Source of the DNA: HKCCE3408 sp039183205 | GTDB taxonomy: Bacteria; Pseudomonadota; Alphaproteobacteria; Rhodobacterales; Rhodobacteraceae | Direction: 5' to 3' | Length of the DNA stretch: 64,000 nucleotides | Assembly (NCBI GenBank): GCA_039183205.1 | Contig: JBCDBR010000021.1 | Location: 1 to 64,000 of the forward strand | Shown here: piece by piece, positions 51,128 to 59,654 of the stretch | Layout of the letters: each line of letters starts with the position of its first letter | Position numbering within the stretch: position 1 is the first letter of the stretch | Notes under the pieces: model-generated | Database searches by the model: none | Told to the model about the DNA's origin: nothing | The model's input: only the letters and a program-made list of their open reading frames with translations | Made by a program: the position numbers and the translations under genes

Positions 51128-52942
51128 ATGACGCAAGCCATGGCAAGCCAAGATGCCAACGCGCCTCATGCCAGCGAAGAGCGTGAGGCATCCAAGAAAA
51201 TTGGATCGCTGCGCGCGTTGGTCCCGTTCATAACACCCTATAAGGGTATGGTAATTGCGGCCTTCGGCGCGCTCGTCACGACGGCTGTCGTTTCGCTCGC
51301 GTTGCCGCTAGCCGTGCGCCGCGTCGTCGACGGGTTTGAGACCGAAACGGCGGAACTGCTCGATCAGTATTTCATGGCCTCGCTAGGCATAGCGGCGCTG
51401 TTGGCGATTGGAACGGGGGTTCGGTACTATCTTGTGACCCGGCTCGGCGAACGGGTCATCGCGGATATCAGAATGGCTGTGTTCGATCGCATGATCGGGA
51501 TGAGCCCGGCCTTTTTCGAAAAGATCATGACCGGAGAAGTGCTTAGCCGTATCACAACCGACACGACGCTGTTGCTGAGCGTAATTTCGTCCTCCGTGTC
51601 GGTGGCGTTGCGCAACATTCTCATCTTGATCGGTGGATTGATCTTGATGTTCGTGACCTCGCTGAAATTGGCGGTTATGGCGGTGGGCTTAGTGGTCTTG
51701 ATCGTTTACCCGATCATTCGGCTCGGCCGTCGGCTACGCATTCTCAGCCGTGAAAACCAAGACTGGATTGCCGAAAGCTCCGGCAATGCGTCCGAAGCGC
51801 TGCTATCATCCCAAACCGTGCAGGCCTTCACCCATGAGGTTCCGACGGCGGCCGCTTTTTCCGCCGTGACCGAACGCAGCTTTGACAGTGCCAAGGCGCG
51901 CATTATGACGCGCGCCGTGATGACCGTAATCGTGATCAGTTTGGTCTTCGTGGGTGTCGTGGGCGTTTTATGGGTCGGTGCACGGGACGTCCGCGGCGAT
52001 GTGATGTCGATTGGAGAGCTGATCCAATTCCTGATCTACGCCATCATGGTCGCCGGCTCCGTCGGTGCGCTGTCGGAAATCTGGGGCGAATTGCAACGCG
52101 CAGCGGGGGCCACAGAACGCTTGGTCGAATTGCTCGGCGCGTCTGACACGGTACCCGATCCGGTCGTTCCGCAACCCTTGGCTGCGGCTGGTAAAGGTGC
52201 GATTGTTTTCGAGAACGTGCGGTTTTTCTACCCGACCCGACCAGAGATACCTGCGCTCGACGGTATCGACTTGCGGATCGAACCTGGTGAGACCGTGGCG
52301 CTTGTGGGTCCCTCGGGGGCGGGAAAAACCACAATATTTCAGCTTCTGATGCGATTTTATGACCCCGAATTCGGTCGCATCCTTCTCGACGGTGTTGATT
52401 TACGCAACGCAGCACGGGCGAGTTACCGCGGCGCGATGGCGCTTGTGCCGCAGGACCCAGTGATCTTTGCGACGTCGGCGCGCGAAAACATTCGTTTTGG
52501 CAGGCCTGATGCCAGCGATGCAGATGTCGAAGCCGCGGCCCGGTCTGCCGCGGCGCATGATTTTCTTCAGACGTTACCCGATGGGTACGGCACCTATGTC
52601 GGAGAGCGCGGCATCATGCTGTCGGGCGGACAGAAGCAACGCATCGCAATTGCGCGGGCCATTCTGCGGGACGCGCCGATCTTGCTGTTGGATGAGGCCA
52701 CGAGCGCACTTGACGCCGAAAGCGAACGCGCGGTCCAGGATGCCGTCACAAACATGGCGGAAACGCGCACGACGCTGATCGTGGCGCATCGGTTGTCGAC
52801 GGTGAAACAGGCTGACCGTATCGTCGTCTTTGACGATGGTCGCATTGTCGCCGAAGGCACGCATGATGCCTTGGTTGCCGAAGGCGGGCTCTATGCCCGG
52901 CTGGCCCGGTTGCAATTTACCGAAGGGCTTGCCGCGGAATAA
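51128..52942 (+). CDS. ABC exporter half-transporter (membrane plus ATPase)
   Basis: The 604-residue protein fuses a six-helix membrane domain (about 30-320) and an ATPase domain (about 350-600) with Walker A GPSGAGKTT, signature LSGGQKQRIAIARAIL, Walker B ILLLDEATSALD and H-loop IVAHRLST. It should act as a homodimer. The close relation is to MsbA/lipid- or drug-exporter types; substrate is not readable. ATG 51128 and 51140 are both possible starts, while a frame from 51056 adds nothing family-like. It is followed by 84 bases and the RidA gene on the same strand. Confidence 0.92.
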   Translation: MTQAMASQDANAPHASEEREASKKIGSLRALVPFITPYKGMVIAAFGALVTTAVVSLALPLAVRRVVDGFETETAELLDQYFMASLGIAALLAIGTGVRYYLVTRLGERVIADIRMAVFDRMIGMSPAFFEKIMTGEVLSRITTDTTLLLSVISSSVSVALRNILILIGGLILMFVTSLKLAVMAVGLVVLIVYPIIRLGRRLRILSRENQDWIAESSGNASEALLSSQTVQAFTHEVPTAAAFSAVTERSFDSAKARIMTRAVMTVIVISLVFVGVVGVLWVGARDVRGDVMSIGELIQFLIYAIMVAGSVGALSEIWGELQRAAGATERLVELLGASDTVPDPVVPQPLAAAGKGAIVFENVRFFYPTRPEIPALDGIDLRIEPGETVALVGPSGAGKTTIFQLLMRFYDPEFGRILLDGVDLRNAARASYRGAMALVPQDPVIFATSARENIRFGRPDASDADVEAAARSAAAHDFLQTLPDGYGTYVGERGIMLSGGQKQRIAIARAILRDAPILLLDEATSALDAESERAVQDAVTNMAETRTTLIVAHRLSTVKQADRIVVFDDGRIVAEGTHDALVAEGGLYARLARLQFTEGLAAE

Positions 52943-53026
52943 AGGCGCAGTGGCCTTTGCGCGCTGTCTCCGACCGCGCAGCAATTTAGTCTTTCCCGCA
53001 CGGGCAACCTGCGCCACGTTAGTGTT

Positions 53027-53509
53027 ATGACACCAGAAGATCGCATAAGCACCCTCGGTCTTACTCTTCCGGCACCGACAAAGCTGCCGCCTGGGTTGAG
53101 CCTGCCGTTTTCGTTCGTGAATGTGCGTTCCGGACGTGCGGTGATTTCCGGCCATCCAAGGCAGGGCCACGATGGTAGCATTACCGGTCCTTACGGGCGG
53201 CTCGGCGCCGATATGACAACCCAAGATGGCTACACCGCCGCCGGCGAAATTGCGCTGACGGTTTTGGCGAACCTGAAGGCCGAGATCGGCGAACTTAGGC
53301 GCGTCACCGGCTGGGTGCGCGTTTTTGGGATGGTCGCCTCGACCCAAGACTTCACCGAACAGCATCTCGTCATCAACGGTTTTTCTGATCTCATACTTGA
53401 GGTGTTTGGCCCGGATATTGGCGCACATGCACGTTCGGCTCTCGGCGTTGCGAGCTTGCCGATGGGGTTTGCGATGGAAATCGAAGGCGAGGCGCTGATC
53501 GCGACCTAA
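53027..53509 (+). CDS. RidA/YjgF-family protein
   Basis: The 160-residue protein belongs to the longer RidA branch (LGLTLPAPTKLPPG at the start; VISGHPRQ; LTVLANLKAEIGELRRV; ARSALGVASLPMGFAMEIE). RidA proteins hydrolyse reactive enamines or imines made by pyridoxal enzymes. The usual catalytic Arg appears in HARSALGVA. The longer form (about 150-160) is of less certain activity. It lies between the ABC exporter and the ligase gene with gaps of 84 and 124 bases and may be transcribed alone. Confidence 0.9.
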   Translation: MTPEDRISTLGLTLPAPTKLPPGLSLPFSFVNVRSGRAVISGHPRQGHDGSITGPYGRLGADMTTQDGYTAAGEIALTVLANLKAEIGELRRVTGWVRVFGMVASTQDFTEQHLVINGFSDLILEVFGPDIGAHARSALGVASLPMGFAMEIEGEALIAT

Positions 53510-53633
53510 TCCTCGGCCGACGTGACGTCGCGATTTTTAATTTCGCAGCGTCACTCTTGCGCGCAAGCATTCAAATGCGCATTCTCCGGCCCACGCCGGC
53601 GCAAGACCGGTCAAATTGGTCAGGGAGGAGACC

Positions 53634-55538
53634 ATGGGGCGCTTTGCCAATCTCGAGGATATCAAAAAGATCGAAAACCAATCGCCTTGGCCAGAGAGTC
53701 AACCGGCGACGACAATTTTCGAATTCCTATCGAACGCGAAGGACCGATATCCGCAACACCACGCGATTACCTTCCAAATCACGTCTGGGCCCACGGACAA
53801 GGCCGAGACCCTCACTTGGCAGAGACTGCACGCCCGAACGACACAGGCGGCCAATCTCTTTCGAAGTCTGGGCGTCGGTGAAGACGACACGGTCGCCTAT
53901 ATCCTGCCCAACTGCAACGAAACGGTCGTCACGCTATTGGGCGGCATGATCGCGGGCATTGCCGCACCGATCAATCCGCTTTTGGAGCCGGCGCAAATCG
54001 GCGCAATCCTGCGAGAGACGGGTGCAAAGGTTGTTGTGACGCTTAAGCCTTTTCCGCGCACCGATGTGGCGCAAAAGGTGTCCGAGGCGGTCAAACTGGC
54101 GCCCGGGGTGACGCATGTTCTCGAGGTTGACCTGCTGCGTTATCTCAGCGGGCTGAAGCGGTTAATCGTGCCGCTGATCCGCCCCAAACAGACCACCTCG
54201 CATCACGCCACGGTTCTCGATTTCGAAGCGGAGCTGAACCGCCAATCCGACACTCTGGCCTTTGCCGACAGCGCCGGCGACCGGGTCGGCGCCTATTTTC
54301 ACACCGGTGGCACCACGGGCATGCCGAAAGTGGCGCAGCACAAATATTCTGGCATGATCTATAACGGCTGGATCGGTCACACATTGCTGTTCAGCGACAC
54401 AGACAACGTGATGTGTCCACTGCCCCTCTTTCACGTATTTGCTTGCCACGTGATCCTGATGGCGATGATCGCCTCGGGCGCACATGTTGTGTTCCCGACA
54501 CCGCAAGGCTATCGGGGCGAGGGCGTCTTCGACAATTTTTGGAAATTGGTCGAGCGATGGAAAATTACCTTCATTATCACAGTGCCCACGGCGATTGCAG
54601 CGATGATGCAGCGCCCGGTCAACGGCGATATTTCGACCGTGAAGACAGCTTTTTCCGGCTCATCGCCCTTGCCGGTTGAGCTCTTCAATCGCTTTGAGAA
54701 GGCGACGAACGTGACGCTTGTGGAAGGCTACGGTTTGACCGAAGCCACGTGTTTGGTGTCGTGCAATCCCGTTGAGGGTACCAAGAAAATCGGCTCTGTC
54801 GGCGTGCCGTTTCCGCATTGCGCCGTTAAGATTTTGGTCGATACGCCGGACGGGCCGCGGGAATGCGAGATCGACGAGGTCGGCGAGATTTGCATCGACA
54901 ACCCAGGCGTCTTCGAAGGCTCAACCTACACCGAAATGGATAAGAACCGCGACTTGTTCCACCATGAGCTTTATTTGCGCACTGGCGATCTAGGGCGCAT
55001 CGATGCTGATGGATATCTCTGGATCACGGGTCGCGCGAAGGACCTCATTATTCGCGGCGGGCACAATATTGACCCCGCGCTGATCGAAGAGTGTCTGGCC
55101 GGCCATGAGGCGGTCGCCTTTGCCGGCGCAATCGGCCAACCCGATGCCTTTGCCGGCGAATTGCCATGCGTCTATGTGGAGTTGGTCGAGGGGGCGACCG
55201 CTGATGAAGCGGCGCTGCTTGAGTATTGCAAATCCAACATCACGGAGCGTGCGGCGATCCCAAAACATCTGGAGGTCTTGTCCGAGCTGCCAAAGACCGC
55301 CGTTGGTAAGGTCTTTAAACCGGACCTGCGCAAGCGCGCGATTACCCGGGTCTATGACGCCGCCTTGGCCGAGGCTGGTATTCCAGCCCGAGTGGTCGAC
55401 GTGCGTGAGGATAAAAAGCTTGGCCTCGTCGCGCATTTGGACCGCACGGGCGATGTCGACGAGGCCGCCTTGGCCCACACGCTTGGCGAATTTACGCGAC
55501 CTTGGGTTTGGGCGGGGGCGAACGCGCAAGCGGCTTGA
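53634..55538 (+). CDS. Acyl-CoA synthetase (AMP-forming)
   Basis: The 634-residue ligase has the ATP-binding loop FHTGGTTGMPKVAQ, the adenine motif EGYGLTEATCL, the hinge region TGDLGRIDADGYLWITGR and the catalytic lysine in LPKTAVGKVFKPDLRK. A C-terminal extension of about 60 residues (VYDAALAEAG to the end) is longer than in most fatty-acid ligases. FadD-type substrates of medium or long chain are likely. GGGAGGAG precedes ATG 53634; the ATG at 53616 lacks one. It is not linked to the oxidation operon but may feed it. Confidence 0.92.
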   Translation: MGRFANLEDIKKIENQSPWPESQPATTIFEFLSNAKDRYPQHHAITFQITSGPTDKAETLTWQRLHARTTQAANLFRSLGVGEDDTVAYILPNCNETVVTLLGGMIAGIAAPINPLLEPAQIGAILRETGAKVVVTLKPFPRTDVAQKVSEAVKLAPGVTHVLEVDLLRYLSGLKRLIVPLIRPKQTTSHHATVLDFEAELNRQSDTLAFADSAGDRVGAYFHTGGTTGMPKVAQHKYSGMIYNGWIGHTLLFSDTDNVMCPLPLFHVFACHVILMAMIASGAHVVFPTPQGYRGEGVFDNFWKLVERWKITFIITVPTAIAAMMQRPVNGDISTVKTAFSGSSPLPVELFNRFEKATNVTLVEGYGLTEATCLVSCNPVEGTKKIGSVGVPFPHCAVKILVDTPDGPRECEIDEVGEICIDNPGVFEGSTYTEMDKNRDLFHHELYLRTGDLGRIDADGYLWITGRAKDLIIRGGHNIDPALIEECLAGHEAVAFAGAIGQPDAFAGELPCVYVELVEGATADEAALLEYCKSNITERAAIPKHLEVLSELPKTAVGKVFKPDLRKRAITRVYDAALAEAGIPARVVDVREDKKLGLVAHLDRTGDVDEAALAHTLGEFTRPWVWAGANAQAA

Positions 55539-55605
55539 GGCCTGCGGTCGGGATGCGACGATCAGCCCCGGATACAACTGGGGCGGCGCACCTAGCTTGT
55601 GCCAT

Positions 55606-56043
55606 ATGACGCCGTTGAAAATCTCACCCCCTGAATTTTTGGCCGACGCAATGCCCGTTGCTGTGATGGATGGCCACTGCGCGCTCTGTTCCTTTGGGGC
55701 GCGGATGATCCACAATATCGAACCCGCGGGTCGCATTCGGATTTTGCCGATCCAATCACCGCGAGGCCGCGCGGCTTTGGCATATTTCGGACTGGCGCCG
55801 GACGATCCGGCGAGCTGGCTGTTTATCGATGCGGAAAAAGCTTGGACGGGCATCGATGCGATGATCGCGGTTGGCGAGTATAGCGGTGGATGGGGGCGCT
55901 GCCTCAGCCTTTTGCGGCTTATCCCAAGCCCCCTACGACCAGGTCTCTACAGGCTGATCGCGCGCAACCGATATCGGCTATTTGGCAATGCCGAGCTGTG
56001 CGCACTGCCCAATCCGGGGCTGCGCGCGCGGCTGATATCGTGA
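55606..56043 (+). CDS. DUF393 (DCC-family thiol-disulfide) protein
   Basis: The 145-residue protein carries the DCC signature DGHCALCSFG (Cys25, Cys28), then RIRILPIQSPRG and a C-terminal helix pair RPGLYRLIARNRYRLFG. DCC proteins are predicted thiol-disulfide oxidoreductases; biological role is unclear. The stop overlaps the GTG start of the next gene by four bases (GTGA), so they are probably coupled. Confidence 0.9.
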   Translation: MTPLKISPPEFLADAMPVAVMDGHCALCSFGARMIHNIEPAGRIRILPIQSPRGRAALAYFGLAPDDPASWLFIDAEKAWTGIDAMIAVGEYSGGWGRCLSLLRLIPSPLRPGLYRLIARNRYRLFGNAELCALPNPGLRARLIS

Positions 56044-57632
56044 AAATCGTCATTTTGGGCGGAACCGGCGTTTTCGGCAGCCGGTTGGCGCGGCTTTTGC
56101 GGCGCGATGGGCATAGCGTGACATTGGCAGCCCGACGCGGGGCAGACGCTCTAGCGGCAGAGATCGGCGCAGACAGCCTTCGCCACGATCGGTCGCAAGA
56201 TCCGGCTCCGCTTTTTGCCGCTGCGCCGGACCTGTTGATCGATGCAACGGGTCCGTTTCAGCACTATGGGCCCGATCCCTACCGATTGGCGCGCGCGGCC
56301 ATCGATGCTGGCGTCGACTACATGGATTTATCGGACGACGCGGATTTTACGGCAGGGATCGTCGAATTGGACGCGGTCGCGCAAGCGGCTGGCCGCGTCG
56401 TTCTTTCTGGGATGTCCTCGGTGCCGGCCTTGTCGGGCGCGGCCGTCATGGCCTTGGCCGAAGGGATGACGGCAATCGATGCAATCGACGGCGCGATCCT
56501 GCCGGGAAATCGGGCACCGCGAGGCCATGCCGTGATGGCCGCGATACTACACCAGGCCGGTCGTCCGATGCGGGTTTGGCATGCGGGCATCTGGGAAATG
56601 CGCCGCGGATGGTCTGATTGCCGCGCATATCCCCTTTTGGGCGGCGGAACCCGCCATGGTTGGCTCAACCGCGTCCCGGATCTGGAGTTGTTCCCAAGCT
56701 ATTTCCGCGCGCGCAGCGTCACGTTTCGCGCCGGGCTCGAGCTGCCGGTGATGGGCAGAAGTTTGGCTTTATTGTCCGTCTTGCGACGCGTGATCCGGCT
56801 GCCGGTCCCGGTGGGTCTCGCGCATCGGGTGGCATCCGTTTTGGAGCGTTTGGGCACCGACCGGGGTGGGATGGTGGTGACGGTTTCCGGGGACACGCCA
56901 AATGGCGCAGTGATCCGTCATTGGCATCTTGCTGCCGAAGAAGGGGAGGGCCCGTTTGTCCCGGCGATACCGGCACGCGCTGCTGTTGCTGCTTGGCCTT
57001 TGCGGGCCGGCGCCCGCGCCGCTATCGCCGAAATTCCTCTGGCCGCGATGGAGCGCGCTATGGCCGATTTGGCAATCCGCACGGAGCGTGCGGAACGGCG
57101 CGCCGAGCCATTGTTTTCCAAGGTCCTTGGGGCGGATTTCGAAGACTTACCAAAGCAGGTGCAGGATACCCACAAGGTGATTACGGCCCGGCGCCTTTCG
57201 GGCCTGGGCCGGGTAAGTCGCGGCCGCGGGCTCTGGCCGCGGCTGATTGCTTTCGCCTTTCGCTTCCCGCCGGCGGGCGAGGCGGTGCGGATCAATGTCT
57301 TGAAAACCCGAAAGGGCGACACGGAAACCTGGGTTCGTCGCTTTGGCCGAACGACGTTCCGGTCCACCCTGAAAGCGACGCCGGACGGCATGACCGAACG
57401 CTTTGGTCCGTTCACCTTCGAGTTGGGTCTACACGTGGATCAAGGCACGCTGCGGTTTCCAGTCAAAGGCGGGCGCATTGGCACCGTCCGCATCCCAAGC
57501 TGGGCCTTGCCGCAAAGCGAGGCGCATGAATTTGTCTCTGATGGCACCTTCCGATTTGACGTCACCTTGCGCGCGCCCGTAACGCGGCAATTCATCATCC
57601 GGTACGAAGGCGCACTTGGCCCGGTGGATTGA
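56040..57632 (+). CDS. Saccharopine-dehydrogenase-like protein with C-terminal DUF4166
   Basis: The GTG start in GTGA gives (M)KIVILGGTGVFGSRLARLL, a Rossmann start. Residues 1 to about 330 resemble saccharopine dehydrogenase-like NAD(P) enzymes (VDYMDLSDDADFTAG; MSSVPALSG). The last 170 residues match DUF4166 in pattern (FSKVLGADFEDLPKQVQDTHKV; RFGPFTFELGL). It would reduce or oxidise an unknown substrate in the cytoplasm, a lipid-related one being possible by analogy with trans-acting enoyl reductases. It overlaps or abuts the DUF393 and YcaQ-like genes. A large number of out-of-frame open frames here reflects G+C content only. Confidence 0.88.
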   Translation: MKIVILGGTGVFGSRLARLLRRDGHSVTLAARRGADALAAEIGADSLRHDRSQDPAPLFAAAPDLLIDATGPFQHYGPDPYRLARAAIDAGVDYMDLSDDADFTAGIVELDAVAQAAGRVVLSGMSSVPALSGAAVMALAEGMTAIDAIDGAILPGNRAPRGHAVMAAILHQAGRPMRVWHAGIWEMRRGWSDCRAYPLLGGGTRHGWLNRVPDLELFPSYFRARSVTFRAGLELPVMGRSLALLSVLRRVIRLPVPVGLAHRVASVLERLGTDRGGMVVTVSGDTPNGAVIRHWHLAAEEGEGPFVPAIPARAAVAAWPLRAGARAAIAEIPLAAMERAMADLAIRTERAERRAEPLFSKVLGADFEDLPKQVQDTHKVITARRLSGLGRVSRGRGLWPRLIAFAFRFPPAGEAVRINVLKTRKGDTETWVRRFGRTTFRSTLKATPDGMTERFGPFTFELGLHVDQGTLRFPVKGGRIGTVRIPSWALPQSEAHEFVSDGTFRFDVTLRAPVTRQFIIRYEGALGPVD

Positions 57633-57679
57633 GCGCTATTCGGGTTGCTGATCGTGCGCTGGGTCGGCATCTTGCGGCC

Positions 57680-58885
57680 ATGGCCGCACCAACCCTCGAC
57701 AATAAAACCGCGCGTGCGCTGTTTTTGGATCGCCACGCTTTGGCACGCCCGCGCGCGAAGGATGGGCGCGGTGCGGCCCTGTCGGCGATGGTGGAGCGCT
57801 TGGGCTTTGTGCAAGTCGACAGCGTGAACACATTTGCACGCGCCCACGACATGATCATGTTTTCGCGCGCGACCGATTACCGCCCAGAAAGCTTGCGCTG
57901 GCTCAATGATCGCGCCCGCGCGACCTTTGAAGGCTGGACCCATGATGCCGCCATTATTCCAGCCGCCTTCTTTCCCTATTGGCGGCTGAAGCACGCGCGC
58001 GATCAACGTCGGTTGCGCAATCGTTGGTCGACTTGGCATGGCGATGAATTCCATGCGGAGATCGATGGGGTCCTGGACCACATCGCAGCGCATGGACCGA
58101 CATCTTGCCGCGATGTCGGCGACGCGCCGGCGCAGAAATCAACCGGGTGGTGGGATTGGAAACCATCAAAGACGGCGCTGGAGTACCTTTGGCGATCGGG
58201 TCGTCTTGCGGTGACGCGGCGGTCCGGCTTCACCAAGCATTATGATTTGGTTGAGCGGGTGCTGCCAGCGCAGCTGTGCGACCAGGAAATTGCCGAATGG
58301 GATGTCATCGACTGGGCCTGCAACGCGGCGCTTGATCGATTGGGGTTTGCAACCAGTGGCGAATTGGCGGCGTTTTTTGCTGTGATCACGCCGAACGAGG
58401 CAAAAGCCTGGGCGGCGGCGCAAGTGGCAAATGGCACGGTGATCGAGGCCAATGTGACCCTCAATGACGGTGCGTTACGGACCGTCCTAATCCGGCCCGA
58501 GGTGGTCGAGACATTGCCCGAGCTCGCGCCGCCGACGCGCAGATTGCGTCTGTTATCCCCGTTTGATCCGGCCTTGCGCGACCGCAAACGCGCCGAGCGT
58601 TTGTTTGGGTTTCATTTTCGCATCGAGATATTTGTGCCTGAAGCAAAACGGAAATTTGGCTACTATGTCTTTCCAATACTAGAGGGCGACGCGCTGATCG
58701 GACGGATTGATTTAACGGCAGATCGGGCGGCCTCAGTGCTACGGGTGCGGGCACTCTGGCCCGAAAAGGGCGTACGATTCGGGCGCGGACGGATGGCGCG
58801 GCTGGAAACGGAACTGGCACGCGCCGCACGCTTTGCCGGATGTGAAGATATAGAAATTGCGTCGCAATTCCTGCGCGCGGCCTGA
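57680..58885 (+). CDS. YcaQ/AlkZ-family winged-helix DNA glycosylase
   Basis: The 401-residue protein has the winged-helix (HTH_42) pattern of AlkZ/YcaQ enzymes. The catalytic motif of the YcaQ branch, Gln-x-Asp, is visible as Gln45 and Asp47 in GFVQVDSVNTFARAHD. Further family sequences are WTHDAAIIPAAFFPYW, the wing-containing LEYLWRSGRLAVTRR, and LSPFDPALRDRKRAERLFGF. Family members remove alkylated bases or unhook interstrand crosslinks. ATG 57680 places the motif at the usual distance; a TTG at 57629 overlapping the previous stop (TTGA) is an alternative. It forms an operon with DUF393 and DUF4166 genes. Confidence 0.9.
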   Translation: MAAPTLDNKTARALFLDRHALARPRAKDGRGAALSAMVERLGFVQVDSVNTFARAHDMIMFSRATDYRPESLRWLNDRARATFEGWTHDAAIIPAAFFPYWRLKHARDQRRLRNRWSTWHGDEFHAEIDGVLDHIAAHGPTSCRDVGDAPAQKSTGWWDWKPSKTALEYLWRSGRLAVTRRSGFTKHYDLVERVLPAQLCDQEIAEWDVIDWACNAALDRLGFATSGELAAFFAVITPNEAKAWAAAQVANGTVIEANVTLNDGALRTVLIRPEVVETLPELAPPTRRLRLLSPFDPALRDRKRAERLFGFHFRIEIFVPEAKRKFGYYVFPILEGDALIGRIDLTADRAASVLRVRALWPEKGVRFGRGRMARLETELARAARFAGCEDIEIASQFLRAA

Positions 58886-58979
58886 GGATTCAGGGCCTGC
58901 GTTCACTAATCATTAGAACAACAGATGCTACCGCAGGCATCCAGGACAGTTACTCCGGATAAAGTTTGCGAGGTCGTGC

Positions 58980-59273
58980 ATGGAACCTGATGGGCCGCTC
59001 GTTATTGATGTGCGAAAGCCCGGCTGGGCCAGCAATGCGTCAGCGCTCGTCGCAGGTCTCGCCGCATCCCCGCCGTCGTCCATCCAGTTGATGGTCGAGG
59101 ATGCGGAGCAGCCAGGCGGTGAAGAGGCGCAGATTTTGCTGTTCCTCGCCCGCCATGCCGAGGCTGCCGATATTCCCCTAACGCTTGATGGCGCGCCTGA
59201 TGCGCTTAATGCCGGGTTGCTGAAAATCGGCCTCGACCCTGTCTTTCCCGCTGAAGGAGACGCCACGCCATGA
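58980..59273 (+). CDS. STAS-like protein at the head of the che operon
   Basis: The 97-residue protein has the alternating strands and helices of a STAS-type domain (LVIDVRKPGW, then ALVAGLAASPPSSIQLMVED, AQILLFLARHAEAADIPLTL). Similar small proteins stand first in che operons of other Rhodobacterales. No phosphorylatable serine motif is obvious. GAGG is five to eight bases before the ATG. It overlaps cheY by four bases (ATGA). Confidence 0.75.
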   Translation: MEPDGPLVIDVRKPGWASNASALVAGLAASPPSSIQLMVEDAEQPGGEEAQILLFLARHAEAADIPLTLDGAPDALNAGLLKIGLDPVFPAEGDATP

Positions 59274-59650
59274 CCCCTGCGCCGCACGTTCTCGCCATCG
59301 ACGACTCATTCACCATCAGAGAGATGGTCAGTCAAACGCTCCGCGATGCCGGCTATGACGTAACCACTGCCAATGACGGCCAGGATGGTGTCGACGTCTA
59401 TAGCGAGGGGGAGTTCGATGCGGTGATCACGGATATCAACATGCCGCGCATGGACGGTTTTGGTGTCATTGAATCGATCCGCGGCCTCAATGGCCAAGAG
59501 GCGCGTGTGCCGATCTTGGTTCTCACCACCGAAAGCGGTCCGAAGCTGAAAGAACGCGCCCGCAAATCCGGTGCTACCGGTTGGATTGTCAAGCCATTTG
59601 ACGACGAAGCGCTGGTTTCGGTTCTCGATCGCGTGACCGGTAAGGAGTAG
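59270..59650 (+). CDS. cheY: Chemotaxis response regulator CheY (first)
   Basis: The 126-residue single receiver domain has Asp11/Asp12, phospho-acceptor Asp55 (VITDINMPRMDG), Thr86/Thr87 and Lys108. It should take phosphate from CheA and bind the flagellar motor switch. It overlaps the STAS gene by four bases and is four bases from cheA. Response at the motor cannot be confirmed from sequence; it could be a phosphate sink. Confidence 0.95.
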   Translation: MTPAPHVLAIDDSFTIREMVSQTLRDAGYDVTTANDGQDGVDVYSEGEFDAVITDINMPRMDGFGVIESIRGLNGQEARVPILVLTTESGPKLKERARKSGATGWIVKPFDDEALVSVLDRVTGKE

Positions 59651-59654
59651 CGCC

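Noticed and set aside
56618..57529. Plus-strand frame of 303 codons in a second frame inside the saccharopine-dehydrogenase-like gene
   Set aside because: Product is Arg/Gly/Pro-rich without domains, while the overlapping frame shows conserved family patterns.
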